This document shows, piece after piece, positions 6,311 to 14,770 of a DNA stretch of 15,635 nt. The stretch comes from Deltaproteobacteria bacterium (lineage in GTDB: Bacteria; Desulfobacterota_E; Deferrimicrobia; Deferrimicrobiales; Deferrimicrobiaceae). The translations under genes and the position numbers were made by a program. The notes beneath the pieces were generated by a model. The model worked only from the letters and a program-made list of their open reading frames with translations. It was not told where the DNA came from and searched no databases. The DNA is taken from the NCBI GenBank assembly GCA_023489025.1, contig JAMDCN010000074.1, positions 1 through 15,635 of the forward strand. The letters are read 5' to 3'. How positions within the stretch are numbered: position 1 is the stretch's first letter; every line of letters begins with the position of its first letter.

Positions 6311-7044
6311 TCGCCCGCCGGCTCTCCCTCGGGCCGCTCGTAGTACAGGATCCGGTTGCAGTTGGGGCACGTGTAGACCCGGTCCTCCCGCTGGAGCAGG
6401 TTGAACAGCTGGGGGGATATGTTCATGTGGCACCCGGCGCACGATGCGACCCCCCCCTGGCTCCGGGCGGGAACGATGGCGACGCCGTCGCGCCGGTTGA
6501 AGATCATCTCGAAGCGGCGCACCAGCCCGTTGTCGAGCCGCGCGGCCACCTCGGCCTTCTTCGCCAGGAGGGCGGCGATGTCCTTGTCGAAAGCCTTCAT
6601 CCGCGCCTCGATCTCGACCATCCGCCCGCGGTAGCGGCCGCCCACCTCATCGACCTCGCCCTTGAGCTCGGACAGGCGCCCCTCGATCTCCTCGTACCGC
6701 GCGAGGATCGCGAGGAGCTCCTCCTCCCGCTGGGAGTTGGCCCGCTTGGTCTGGTCGATCTCCTTGAGCATCGCGTAATATTCCTTGTTCGTCTTGATCG
6801 TCATGAGCTTCGCCTTGGCCCGCTCGACCTTGTCGCGCTCCTCCTCGATCTCCCGCTCCTTCTCGCGGCGCTCCTTCTTCGCCTGCTCGAACTCCTGCTG
6901 CGCGGCCAGGAACTTCGCTTCCTTCTCCTCGAAGAGCCCTTTCAGGTCCGCCACCTCGAGGGGCACCTTGTTCTTCTCGCTTTCGACCTGGTGCGCCTGG
7001 CTCATCGTCTCCTGCAGGTCGAGCAGAGTCCTGATCTCTTCCAT
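6307..7044 (-). CDS. Coiled-coil protein with C4 zinc ribbon (DUF164/CT398 type)
   Basis: A 245-residue protein with two parts. Residues about 1-180 form a long charged coiled coil, rich in E, K and R heptads (EEKEAKFLAAQQEF..., KKERREKEREIEEER...), containing the family-typical TIKTNKEYYAMLKEI segment (82-95). Residues about 198-235 form a zinc ribbon with C202-x2-C205 and C226-x2-C229. This is the conserved bacterial family known from Chlamydia CT398 and annotated as a zinc-ribbon or nucleic-acid-binding protein. Its biochemical role is not settled; CT398 has been linked to sigma54 and flagellar/secretion partners. ATG 7044 overlaps the nif3 stop by 1 nt (TGATG), and its own stop overlaps the RNase H start, so the three genes form a coupled unit. 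Confidence 0.9.
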   Translation of the reverse strand: MEEIRTLLDLQETMSQAHQVESEKNKVPLEVADLKGLFEEKEAKFLAAQQEFEQAKKERREKEREIEEERDKVERAKAKLMTIKTNKEYYAMLKEIDQTKRANSQREEELLAILARYEEIEGRLSELKGEVDEVGGRYRGRMVEIEARMKAFDKDIAALLAKKAEVAARLDNGLVRRFEMIFNRRDGVAIVPARSQGGVASCAGCHMNISPQLFNLLQREDRVYTCPNCNRILYYERPEGEPAGE

Positions 7045-8195
7045 CAAGGTCTTTTCCCTCCCGCTCCCGCCCCGGGCCTGTATGGCCGCAGGGGTTCCTC
7101 TTCGAGGTGCACGCGGACCGCGAGCGATCCGCCGAAGCGCCCCGCGATGACCTTCCGGAACTCCGGAAGGATCCACTTCTCCCCGGAACCGTGCCCGATG
7201 TCGACCACCGGCATGTCGCCGGCCGCGGCATCGAGCGCCTGGTGATACTTGACGTCGCCGGTCACGAACAGGTCCGCGCCCGCCTCCCGCGCCGCGCCGA
7301 CGAACTCCGCCCCGCTCCCCGCCACGACCGCCACGCGGCGGATGACCTTCTCCCTCGGCCCCGCCACGCGGGCGCAGGACGGCCGGACCCGCGCGCAGAG
7401 GTCGTCGAGCGCCTCCCGGAGCGGCGCCGGCCGTTTCCGGTTTCCCACGACGCCGATCCCGCCCCCCAGCGCTCCGTTCGCCAACGGGACCACGTCGACG
7501 GCCGGCTCCTCGTACGGGTGGACGGAGCGGACCGCCCGGAGCACCGGGGGCACGAGAGTTTTCGCCACGACCGTCTCGAGCCGGACCTCGGCGACCGTCG
7601 CGAGCCGGTCCGCCCGGCCCCGCCAGGGGCTTGCGGCCGCGGACGGCCGGTAGCTCCCCGTCCCGGCCGCGCGGAAGGAGCAGTCCCGGTACTCCCCGAT
7701 GCGCGCCCCCCCGGCCGAAGCGACCGCTGCCAGAATGTCGTCGGCGCGCTCCGGCGGCGTGAAGACCGTCACCTTGCAGGCGCCCTGCGGCTCCCCCGGG
7801 ATGAGCGGAACGATGTCCTGAAGACCCGCGCGGCGCGCCAGGGCGTGCGAGACGCCGCGCGGCGCCGCGTCGGCGTTGGTGTGGGCGGAGATGACGGCCA
7901 CCCCCATCCGGATGAGCTCGTACGCGGCGGACTCCGCGGGGACGCCGGGCCGGACCGATGAAAGCGGCGTGAAGATCGCGGGGTGGTGCGTGACGAGGAG
8001 ACCGGCCCGCGCGCGGCGGCACGCGGCGATCGCGGCCGGCGTGGCGTCGAGGGCCACCACGACGGACCGGACGGGGGCGTCGATGTCCCCCAGGAGAATT
8101 CCCACGTTGTCCCACTCGGCGCGGTGGGTGAAGGGATAGCGCTCGTCGAGCGCCCGCCAGATGTCCCGGACCCGGATGGGGGCGCTGCGGCTCAC
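7044..8195 (-). CDS. Nif3-like dinuclear metal centre protein (YbgI/YqfO family)
   Basis: A NIF3/YbgI family protein, 383 residues, of the long form in which a PII/CutA-like domain (about 130-235) is inserted between the two halves of the metal-binding core. Metal-ligand motifs are VTHHPAIF (H70-H71), SAHTNAD (H105, D109) at the end of the first half, and DIGHGSGEKW near the C-terminus, where H and E complete the site. The EWDNVGILLGD (27-37) and HPYEEPAVDV signatures are also family marks. Members are often annotated as GTP cyclohydrolase 1 type 2, but the physiological role is uncertain. GTG 8195 is chosen because GGAGGGG lies 7 nt upstream; a longer TTG start at 8231 lacks such a site. It lies directly after the tRNA gene and may share its transcript. 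Confidence 0.93.
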   Translation of the reverse strand: MSRSAPIRVRDIWRALDERYPFTHRAEWDNVGILLGDIDAPVRSVVVALDATPAAIAACRRARAGLLVTHHPAIFTPLSSVRPGVPAESAAYELIRMGVAVISAHTNADAAPRGVSHALARRAGLQDIVPLIPGEPQGACKVTVFTPPERADDILAAVASAGGARIGEYRDCSFRAAGTGSYRPSAAASPWRGRADRLATVAEVRLETVVAKTLVPPVLRAVRSVHPYEEPAVDVVPLANGALGGGIGVVGNRKRPAPLREALDDLCARVRPSCARVAGPREKVIRRVAVVAGSGAEFVGAAREAGADLFVTGDVKYHQALDAAAGDMPVVDIGHGSGEKWILPEFRKVIAGRFGGSLAVRVHLEEEPLRPYRPGAGAGGKRP

Positions 8196-8257
8196 GCCCG
8201 GTCCCCTCCGCGTTCCCGCCTCCCGCGGCAACCGCGCTCCGCGGCAGGCAGCCGGGA

Positions 8258-8334
8258 TGGTGGGCCCACCTGGCCTCGAACCAGGGACCGACCGGTTATG
8301 AGCCGGTGGCTCTGACCAACTGAGCTATGGGCCC
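8258..8334 (-). tRNA. tRNA with CAU anticodon (tRNA-Met or lysidine-type tRNA-Ile2)
   Basis: A complete 77-nt cloverleaf with encoded CCA: acceptor GGGCCCA/TGGGCCC, D-arm GCTC/GAGC, anticodon stem ACCGG/CCGGT closing loop CTCATAA (anticodon CAT), 5-nt variable loop CGGTC, T-arm CCTGG/CCAGG with loop TTCGAGG, discriminator A. It is not an initiator tRNA, since position 1-72 is a G-C pair and the anticodon stem lacks the three G-C pairs. Elongator Met and Ile2 (C34 changed to lysidine by TilS) cannot be separated by anticodon alone. C4-G69 and C5-G68 resemble the pairs TilS favours in E. coli, so Ile2 is a serious option. Confidence 0.96.
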
Positions 8335-8363
8335 CCCCCGCCCTACGCAAGGATGCGCGTGCC

Positions 8364-8393
8364 ATTATCCCGTTCGCTCCCCGTCATTGTCAA
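8364..8393 (-). promoter_or_regulatory. Sigma70 promoter of the tRNA gene
   Basis: TTGACA (8393-8388), an 18-nt spacer and GATAAT (8369-8364) on the minus strand. Transcription would start near 8357, about 23 nt before the mature tRNA 5' end, leaving a short leader for RNase P. The -35 begins 4 nt from the arm of the palindromic element at 8398. It could also serve nif3 and the genes beyond, since no terminator is visible after the tRNA. Confidence 0.8.
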
Positions 8394-8397
8394 TCAG

Positions 8398-8572
8398 CCC
8401 GCATTTCTCACCACGGTTCGTCGCGAGGCGGTGGAGACGGGTGTGGGTACAAGGCGCGCGACCGAGGGCCCCGGAGGCGTAGTGGACAGTACGCCGAGGA
8501 GCCCGACCGAGCGCAACGCAGGAGACATGCCCGGATCCGCCGCCGCAGCAGAAGCCTGGAGAGAAATGCGGG
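8398..8572. repeat. Long imperfect palindromic element (E1) between rpoD and the tRNA promoter
   Basis: The outer arms are a perfect 12-bp inverted repeat: CCCGCATTTCTC (8398-8409) and GAGAAATGCGGG (8561-8572). Pairing continues imperfectly inward (CCACGGTTC 8411-8419 against GAAGCCTGG 8551-8559). A 6-bp inverted repeat, GGCGTA (8476-8481) and TACGCC (8490-8495), sits at the same centre, so the whole 175 bp is one interrupted palindrome. It contains AGGCGCGCGACCGAGG (8452-8467), which recurs exactly in the element at 10407-10564. It holds no credible gene and no T-run, so it is not an intrinsic terminator. It fills the space between the rpoD stop and the tRNA promoter. Confidence 0.82.
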
Positions 8573-8587
8573 TTAGCCCCCACGGGA

Positions 8588-10375
<1,788 letters not shown>

Positions 10376-10406
10376 GGTCCGCCTCACCTCGCACCCGCGT
10401 TCTAGT

Positions 10407-10564
10407 GCACCGTCTCGCAAATATCTTGGCATTCGAGCGCCGCTGCATCCGCGCCGGCGGAGTACGCGCCCCTCACCGGACTCAACGGTACGCCTCGGTC
10501 GCGCGCCTCGCCGGACGCGGCGCATCGACGCTCTCGGTGCATCAAGCTATTTGCGAGACGGTGC
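10407..10564. repeat. Long imperfect palindromic element (E2) between dnaG and rpoD
   Basis: The outer arms are a perfect 17-bp inverted repeat: GCACCGTCTCGCAAATA (10407-10423) and its complement (10548-10564). After one mismatch the arms continue with CTTG (10425-10428) and CAAG (10543-10546), giving 21 of 22 paired positions, and looser pairing goes further in. The interior carries AGGCGCGCGACCGAGG on the minus strand (10508-10493), identical to 8452-8467 in the other element but inverted. It holds no gene and no T-run. The right arm lies inside dnaG and encodes its last five residues (APSRK) and two bases of the stop. The element fills nearly all of the dnaG-rpoD gap. Confidence 0.85.
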
Positions 10565-12334
10565 GCTCCGTTCCCGCTCCAGCCGCTCCTTCTCGAGCCG
10601 CGCGGCCTCCAGGGCCGCGAGCAGCTCCCGGGCACGCCCGGCGTCGCCGCCGCCGAGCAACCTCCGGTACTCCTCCCCCAGGCGGGCGCTTTCGCGCTCG
10701 GCCCTCCGGATCCTCAAGCCGAGCAGCACCCCGGGGTAGATCCGCCGGGCCTCTTCCCGGGAGAGGTCCGCCCGCGCCAGCTCCCCCGCGACCCGCTGCC
10801 GCACCCCGTCCGGCAGCGGCTCGTCCAGAAGGTCGGAGAGGCCCGCCGGCCCGCCGGTCTCGGCGCGCTTCGCAAGGGCCAGGAGCGCCTCCCGAACCGG
10901 CCCCTCCTCGAGCAGCTCCGCCACCCCATCCCGCCGGACCTCCTCGAGGAGGGAAGGGTCCCGCGCCAGGGCGCGCAGGAGGAGATCCTCCTCCGGCCGG
11001 GATCCGGGCGGGGCGGGGATTTCCCGGGAGGCGGAGGACCCGCCTCCCGCCGCCTTCCCGCCGCCGATCTGCTCCAGCACCGCCTCCTCCGGGAGCCCGG
11101 CCGCCCGCGCGACGCGCTGGACATACAGCCGCCGTTCCGCCGGCTCCCCGATCCACTGGAGGTACTTCGCCATGAGCCTCAGGTAGGAAAGCTTCCCGCG
11201 GATCTCCGAGAGGTCGAACTTCCGGGCCGCGGACCTCTCGACGGACTCCATGAGGGGGACCGCCTTCGCGATCCGCTCCGCGATCTCCCCCGGCGCCGCC
11301 GCCCTGGCCCAGTCGTCGGGGTCCATCCCCTTGGGCGGAAAAAGCGCCAGGGGGCTCACCCCCGCGGCGTACAGAGGCCCGCCCGCCCGCACGGCGGACT
11401 GTTTTCCGGCGGTGTCGCCGTCATAAAGTAGGATGACGGCCTCCGACAACCGCTTCAGGGCCCGGGCGTGCGTCTCGGTGAGGGAGGTTCCGCACGTCGC
11501 GACGACCCACCGGATCCCCCGCTGCCACAGCCCGATGAGGTCCATGTACCCCTCGACGACCACCACCTGTTTCGCCTCCCGGATCGCCGGAAGGGCCTGG
11601 AAGAGGCCGTAGAGGACCGCGCTCTTCCGGTAGAGATCCGACTCGGGGGAGTTTAGGTACTTGGGCTGGGCGTCGTCCACCGCCCGCGCGCCGAACCCGC
11701 ACACGCGCCCCCGCGCATCCGCGATGGGAAAGATCACGCGGCCGGCGAACCGCTCCCGGTAGACGCCCTCTCCGCGCGCGACGAGCAGTCCAGCCCGCTC
11801 CGCCCGGGCGGGGTCGACGCCCGCGCGCGACAGGGCCGCGAGGAGATCCTTGCCCGACCCGCCGAACCCGAGGGCGAACTCGCGTTCCGCATCGGGGGTG
11901 ACGCCCCGTCGCCGGAGGAACTCCCGGCCGGCCTTGCCCGAAGCAGGCGATTTGAGGATGTCGCGGTACGTCTCGGCGGCGAGCAAAAGGACGCGGAAGA
12001 GATCCTCCCGGGGCCGCGCCGGCGAAGCGCCTCCCTCGTACCGGACCGGGATGCCGTACCGGTCCGCGAGCTCCTCGACAGCCTCCGAGAACGAGAGACT
12101 CCGGGCCTTCATTACGAAATGGAGGGCCGACCCCCCTTCGCCGCACCCGAAGCAGTGGAACACCTGCTTCCCCGGGTGAACGAAAAATGACGGGGTCTTT
12201 TCCCGGTGAAAAGGGCAAAGGCCCCGGAAGCTCGCCCCGCTGCGCGAGAGGGAGACGACCTCGGAGACCACTTCGACGATGTCCGCCCTCTCCCGGATTT
12301 CGCGGAGCGTGCCCTCGGAGATGCGACCTCCCAA
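10547..12334 (-). CDS. dnaG: DnaG: DNA primase
   Basis: The replicative primase that makes RNA primers at the fork together with DnaB; 595 residues, normal length. The zinc-binding domain has C40-PF-H43 and C61-FG-C64. The catalytic core includes EREFALGFGGSG (150-161) and DARGRVCGFGARAVDD...PKYLNSPES (207-232). The TOPRIM domain has E261 (VVVVEGYMD) and the acidic pair D305-G-D307 (LLYDGDTAG). The Glu/Arg-rich helical C-terminal region (about 445-590) fits the DnaB-interacting domain. The start is TTG 12334 with AAGGGGG just upstream; no ATG or GTG fits better before ISEGTLREIRER. The final five residues come from the palindromic element E2. It follows yqeY after a hairpin terminator, so its expression is likely set below that of rpsU. 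Confidence 0.97.
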   Translation of the reverse strand: MGGRISEGTLREIRERADIVEVVSEVVSLSRSGASFRGLCPFHREKTPSFFVHPGKQVFHCFGCGEGGSALHFVMKARSLSFSEAVEELADRYGIPVRYEGGASPARPREDLFRVLLLAAETYRDILKSPASGKAGREFLRRRGVTPDAEREFALGFGGSGKDLLAALSRAGVDPARAERAGLLVARGEGVYRERFAGRVIFPIADARGRVCGFGARAVDDAQPKYLNSPESDLYRKSAVLYGLFQALPAIREAKQVVVVEGYMDLIGLWQRGIRWVVATCGTSLTETHARALKRLSEAVILLYDGDTAGKQSAVRAGGPLYAAGVSPLALFPPKGMDPDDWARAAAPGEIAERIAKAVPLMESVERSAARKFDLSEIRGKLSYLRLMAKYLQWIGEPAERRLYVQRVARAAGLPEEAVLEQIGGGKAAGGGSSASREIPAPPGSRPEEDLLLRALARDPSLLEEVRRDGVAELLEEGPVREALLALAKRAETGGPAGLSDLLDEPLPDGVRQRVAGELARADLSREEARRIYPGVLLGLRIRRAERESARLGEEYRRLLGGGDAGRARELLAALEAARLEKERLERERSAPSRK

Positions 12335-12372
12335 AATCCCCCTTCGCCTCGCTCGTCCTCTCGCGAATCCGC

Positions 12373-12403
12373 AAAAAAGGCCCGGACGACGGGGTCGCCC
12401 GGG
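12373..12403 (-). terminator. Intrinsic terminator/attenuator between yqeY and dnaG
   Basis: On the minus strand CCCGGGCGAC (12403-12394), loop CCC and GTCGTCCGGG (12390-12381) form a 10-bp stem with one G-U pair, followed by CC and six T (12378-12373). It sits 38 nt before the dnaG start, inside the operon. E. coli has a partial terminator before dnaG in the same operon that lets rpsU be made in excess of primase; this hairpin could do the same. Confidence 0.8.
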
Positions 12404-12429
12404 ACGGCCCGGCCGCGGTGCGGTCGTCG

Positions 12430-12876
12430 CTACGCCGACAGCAGGCGCCTGACGATCTCGCCGACCGCCTTGCCGTCGGCCCGGCCCGCGATCTTCGGCA
12501 TGAGCTCCTTCATCACGCGGCCCACATCGCCCGGGCCCTGCGCGCCGGCCGCCGCAATGACCTCGTGCGCCAGCGCCTCCACCTCGGCCTCCGAGAGCCC
12601 TTTCGGGAGGTACGCGGAGAGGACCTCGATCTCCTTCTCCTCCTTCTCCGCCAGCTCGGGCCGGTTCCCTTTCCGGTAGAGATCGATCGCCTCCCGGCGC
12701 TGCTTGACCATCGTCCCGAGGACCTTGAGGACCGCCTCGTCCGCCAGCACGCCCCGGATCTCGATCTCCCTGTTCTTGATCGCCGCGAGGGCCATCCGCA
12801 AAGCAGAAAGGGCCAAGGGGTCGCGCCCCTTGGCCGCCTTCTGCATATCCGCATGCAACCGCTCTTTGAGTCCCAT
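12430..12876 (-). CDS. yqeY: YqeY/GatB-related domain protein
   Basis: A 148-residue YqeY family protein, full length. The N-terminal helical part (MGLKERLHADMQKAAKGRD, then LSALRMALAAIKNREIE) and the C-terminal QGPGDVGRVMKELMPKIAGRADGKAVGEIVRRLL tail are the family's most recognisable parts; the latter resembles the C-terminal tRNA-contacting domain of GatB. The molecular role is not established; the resemblance suggests an RNA- or tRNA-related function. The gene follows rpsU with only 3 nt between stop and ATG, a very common pairing, and is followed by a hairpin terminator before dnaG. Confidence 0.95.
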   Translation of the reverse strand: MGLKERLHADMQKAAKGRDPLALSALRMALAAIKNREIEIRGVLADEAVLKVLGTMVKQRREAIDLYRKGNRPELAEKEEKEIEVLSAYLPKGLSEAEVEALAHEVIAAAGAQGPGDVGRVMKELMPKIAGRADGKAVGEIVRRLLSA

Positions 12877-12879
12877 TCG

Positions 12880-13077
12880 TTACCGATTCATCTTCTTCAT
12901 TTTCTTGAGCGCGCGCTTGCGCGCCGCGAGCGCCTTCTTCTTCCGCTTGACGCTCGGCTTCTCATAGTGCTCGCGCTTGCGGATTTCCGAAAGAATTCCC
13001 GCCTTCTCGCACTGTTTCTTGAATCGTTTGAGAACGCTCTCGAAGGGCTCCTCGTCCTTGACCCGGACGCCCGGCAT
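12880..13077 (-). CDS. rpsU: 30S ribosomal protein bS21
   Basis: A 65-residue small-subunit protein located near the 3' end of 16S rRNA that takes part in mRNA selection at initiation. [31 protein letters not shown](I/L)[10 protein letters not shown] is the standard S21 sequence, and the lysine/arginine-rich tail ([22 protein letters not shown]) is the rRNA-binding part. The start is ATG 13077 with GGAAGGGG about 10 nt upstream. It is the first gene of the macromolecular synthesis operon, directly under a near-consensus promoter. Confidence 0.97.
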   Translation of the reverse strand: MPGVRVKDEEPFESVLKRFKKQCEKAGILSEIRKREHYEKPSVKRKKKALAARKRALKKMKKMNR

Positions 13078-13123
13078 AGGGTGATCACCCCTTCCTTGCC
13101 AGCATGATTCCGAAAAGCATTTT

Positions 13124-13151
13124 ATTATACAGAATGTTTCGATCCCGTCAA
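13124..13151 (-). promoter_or_regulatory. Sigma70 promoter of rpsU-yqeY-dnaG-rpoD
   Basis: TTGACG (13151-13146), a 16-nt spacer and a perfect TATAAT (13129-13124) on the minus strand. The start point would be near 13117, giving a leader of about 40 nt with GGAAGGGG before the rpsU ATG. This A+T-rich patch stands out in very G+C-rich surroundings. I see no hairpin with a T-run between it and the HIT gene stop. Confidence 0.9.
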
Positions 13152-13244
13152 GATGATCGTAACCGGTTTCCCCGAGACCCCGCTCAGCCGGACCGGCGCA
13201 GGCAGGACACGGGTCCTTCCGCCTTGACCTCGAAGGTGGCCCGC

Positions 13245-13592
13245 CTACGCCATCTTGGGGTCGAGCGCCCGCCCCCCGATCAGGTGCACGTGGAGGTGCT
13301 GCACGACCTGCCCGCCGTCATCCCCGTTGTTGACGACGACGCGGTAACCGGACTCCGCCACCCCCTTTTCGTTCGCGATGCGGGCGGCCAGCCGGAGCAT
13401 CTTCCCCAGCATCGTCACATCCTTCGGGCCGGCGTCGTTGAGGTTGACCATGTGCTCCTTCGGGACGATGAGCACGTGGACAGGCGCGACCGGGCTCACG
13501 TCCGGGAAGGCGACCATGTCGTGGTCCTCGTAGACCGGCTGCGACGCGATCTCCTTCCGGACGATCCTGCAGAAAATGCACTCATCGCTCAT
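13245..13592 (-). CDS. HIT-family nucleotide hydrolase (HinT-like)
   Basis: A histidine-triad protein of 115 residues, probably hydrolysing purine nucleoside phosphoramidates or AMP-lysine-like adducts, as HinT does. The triad is QHLHVHL with H99, H101 and H103. C5-x2-C8 at the N-terminus (DECIFCRI) and the [10 protein letters not shown] segment (39-48) are usual for this branch. ATG 13592 is chosen because MSDECIFC is the family start. It overlaps the end of hisI by 11 nt, so it is translated with the histidine genes. This pairing fits the release of nucleotide by-products during histidine synthesis, but that link is inference. Confidence 0.93.
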   Translation of the reverse strand: MSDECIFCRIVRKEIASQPVYEDHDMVAFPDVSPVAPVHVLIVPKEHMVNLNDAGPKDVTMLGKMLRLAARIANEKGVAESGYRVVVNNGDDGGQVVQHLHVHLIGGRALDPKMA

Positions 13593-13938
13593 CGGCGTCC
13601 CCCTTGGCCCGGTAGGCCGTCCTGTAAAAGCAGCTCCGCTCGCCCGTGTGGCAGGCGGGTCCCCTCTGGCACACGCGGTACAGGAGCGTGTCGCCATCGC
13701 AATCGTACCGCACTTCCACCACGTCCTGAAAGTGCCCCGACGTCTCGCCCTTCACCCAGAGCGACCGGCGGGACCGGCTCCAGTAGGTCCCGCGTCCCGT
13801 CTCGAGGGTGCGCCGGACCGCCTCCGCGTCGGCCCACGCGACCATCAGGACGGCGTTGTCGGAAACGTCCTGCGTCACGACCGGCAGCAGCCCCTGGTCG
13901 TCGAACTTGAGCGCGCCGATCAGCTCCTCCGCCGTCAC
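13582..13938 (-). CDS. hisI: HisI: phosphoribosyl-AMP cyclohydrolase
   Basis: The third step of histidine synthesis: opening of the adenine ring of PR-AMP. The protein has 118 residues and is a stand-alone cyclohydrolase without a fused HisE domain. Visible marks are [20 protein letters not shown] (18-37), the [18 protein letters not shown] stretch (54-71), and the metal site: D79, D81 and D83 in YDCDGDTLL for Mg, with C80, C96 and C103 (ACHTG..SCF) for Zn. The GTG start (13938) overlaps the hisF stop as GTGA. The stop overlaps the HIT gene. A separate hisE is not in this window. Confidence 0.97.
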   Translation of the reverse strand: MTAEELIGALKFDDQGLLPVVTQDVSDNAVLMVAWADAEAVRRTLETGRGTYWSRSRRSLWVKGETSGHFQDVVEVRYDCDGDTLLYRVCQRGPACHTGERSCFYRTAYRAKGDADER

Positions 13939-14753
13939 GCCTTTCGCCCCCCTTCGAATGGAACAACCGCGTCTTCCCCCGCCCGGGCGGGCGGCCGCAC
14001 CGGGACGCCCCGCGCCCTCAGGTACTCCCGGGCCTCCCCCACCGTGTGCTCCCGGTAGTGGAAGATGGAGGCCGCGAGCACCGCGTCCGCACCGCCCGCG
14101 ATGAGCCCCTCCGCGAGGTGCGAAAGCGTTCCCGCGCCGCCGGAGGCGATCACCGGGATGCCGACCCGGTCGACCACGGCGCGCGTCAGCGCGATGTCGT
14201 AGCCGTCCCGCGTCCCGTCCCGGTCCATGCTCGTGAGGAGGATCTCCCCCGCGCCGGACTCCTCCATCCGGGCGGCCCACGCCACGGCGTCGATCCCCGT
14301 CGGGCGGCGCCCCCCGTGCGTGCAGACCTCCCAGCGTCCCGGGCGCCCCGGCACGCGCTTCGCGTCGATCGCCACGACGGTGCACTGGCTCCCGAACCGC
14401 TCCGCGGCCCGCCGGACAAACTCGGGGTCGGCGACCGCCGCCGTATTGATGGAGACCTTGTCGGCCCCCGCGGTCAAAAGCCGCCGGATGTCCTCCACCG
14501 TCCGGATCCCGCCTCCCACGGTCAGGGGCATGAAGACCTGCTCCGCCGTCCGGCGCACGACGTCGATGAGGATGTCGCGGCGCTCGTGCGACGCGGTGAT
14601 GTCGAGGAAGCAGAGCTCGTCCGCCTCCTCCTCGTCGTAGCGGCGGGCGACTTCAACAGGATCACCGGCGTCGCGAAGGTCGACGAACCGGACGCCCTTG
14701 ACGACCCGCCCGTCCTTGACGTCCAGGCAGGGGATGATTCGCTTGGCCAGCAT
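13935..14753 (-). CDS. hisF: HisF: imidazole glycerol phosphate synthase, cyclase subunit
   Basis: The (beta/alpha)8 cyclase half of IGP synthase. It uses ammonia from HisH to convert PRFAR to IGP and AICAR. The catalytic acids are D11 ([13 protein letters not shown]) and D130 (VVAIDAKR). The phosphate-binding loops LTVGGGIR (77-84) and VIASGGAG are present. At 272 residues it is about 20 longer than typical HisF; the extra is a Pro/Arg/Gly-rich tail after the last helix ([20 protein letters not shown]...). ATG 14753 is chosen: [12 protein letters not shown] is the family start and AAGGGG lies upstream. It starts 17 nt after hisA and its stop overlaps the hisI GTG. Confidence 0.98.
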   Translation of the reverse strand: MLAKRIIPCLDVKDGRVVKGVRFVDLRDAGDPVEVARRYDEEEADELCFLDITASHERRDILIDVVRRTAEQVFMPLTVGGGIRTVEDIRRLLTAGADKVSINTAAVADPEFVRRAAERFGSQCTVVAIDAKRVPGRPGRWEVCTHGGRRPTGIDAVAWAARMEESGAGEILLTSMDRDGTRDGYDIALTRAVVDRVGIPVIASGGAGTLSHLAEGLIAGGADAVLAASIFHYREHTVGEAREYLRARGVPVRPPARAGEDAVVPFEGGRKA

Positions 14754-14770
14754 CGTCCCGCGCCGCCCCT

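Noticed and set aside
6307..8115. A 602-codon frame suggesting a large fusion to the zinc-ribbon protein
   Set aside because: The first part is a shadow of nif3. The zinc-ribbon protein begins at ATG 7044, overlapping the nif3 stop.
8196..8257. CCGCGG repeats as a terminator between the tRNA and nif3
   Set aside because: A small hairpin can be drawn but there is no T-run, and the nif3 ribosome site lies right after it.
13160..13244. A terminator after the HIT gene
   Set aside because: Only short imperfect stems (such as GGAC/GTCC) without a following T-run are visible.
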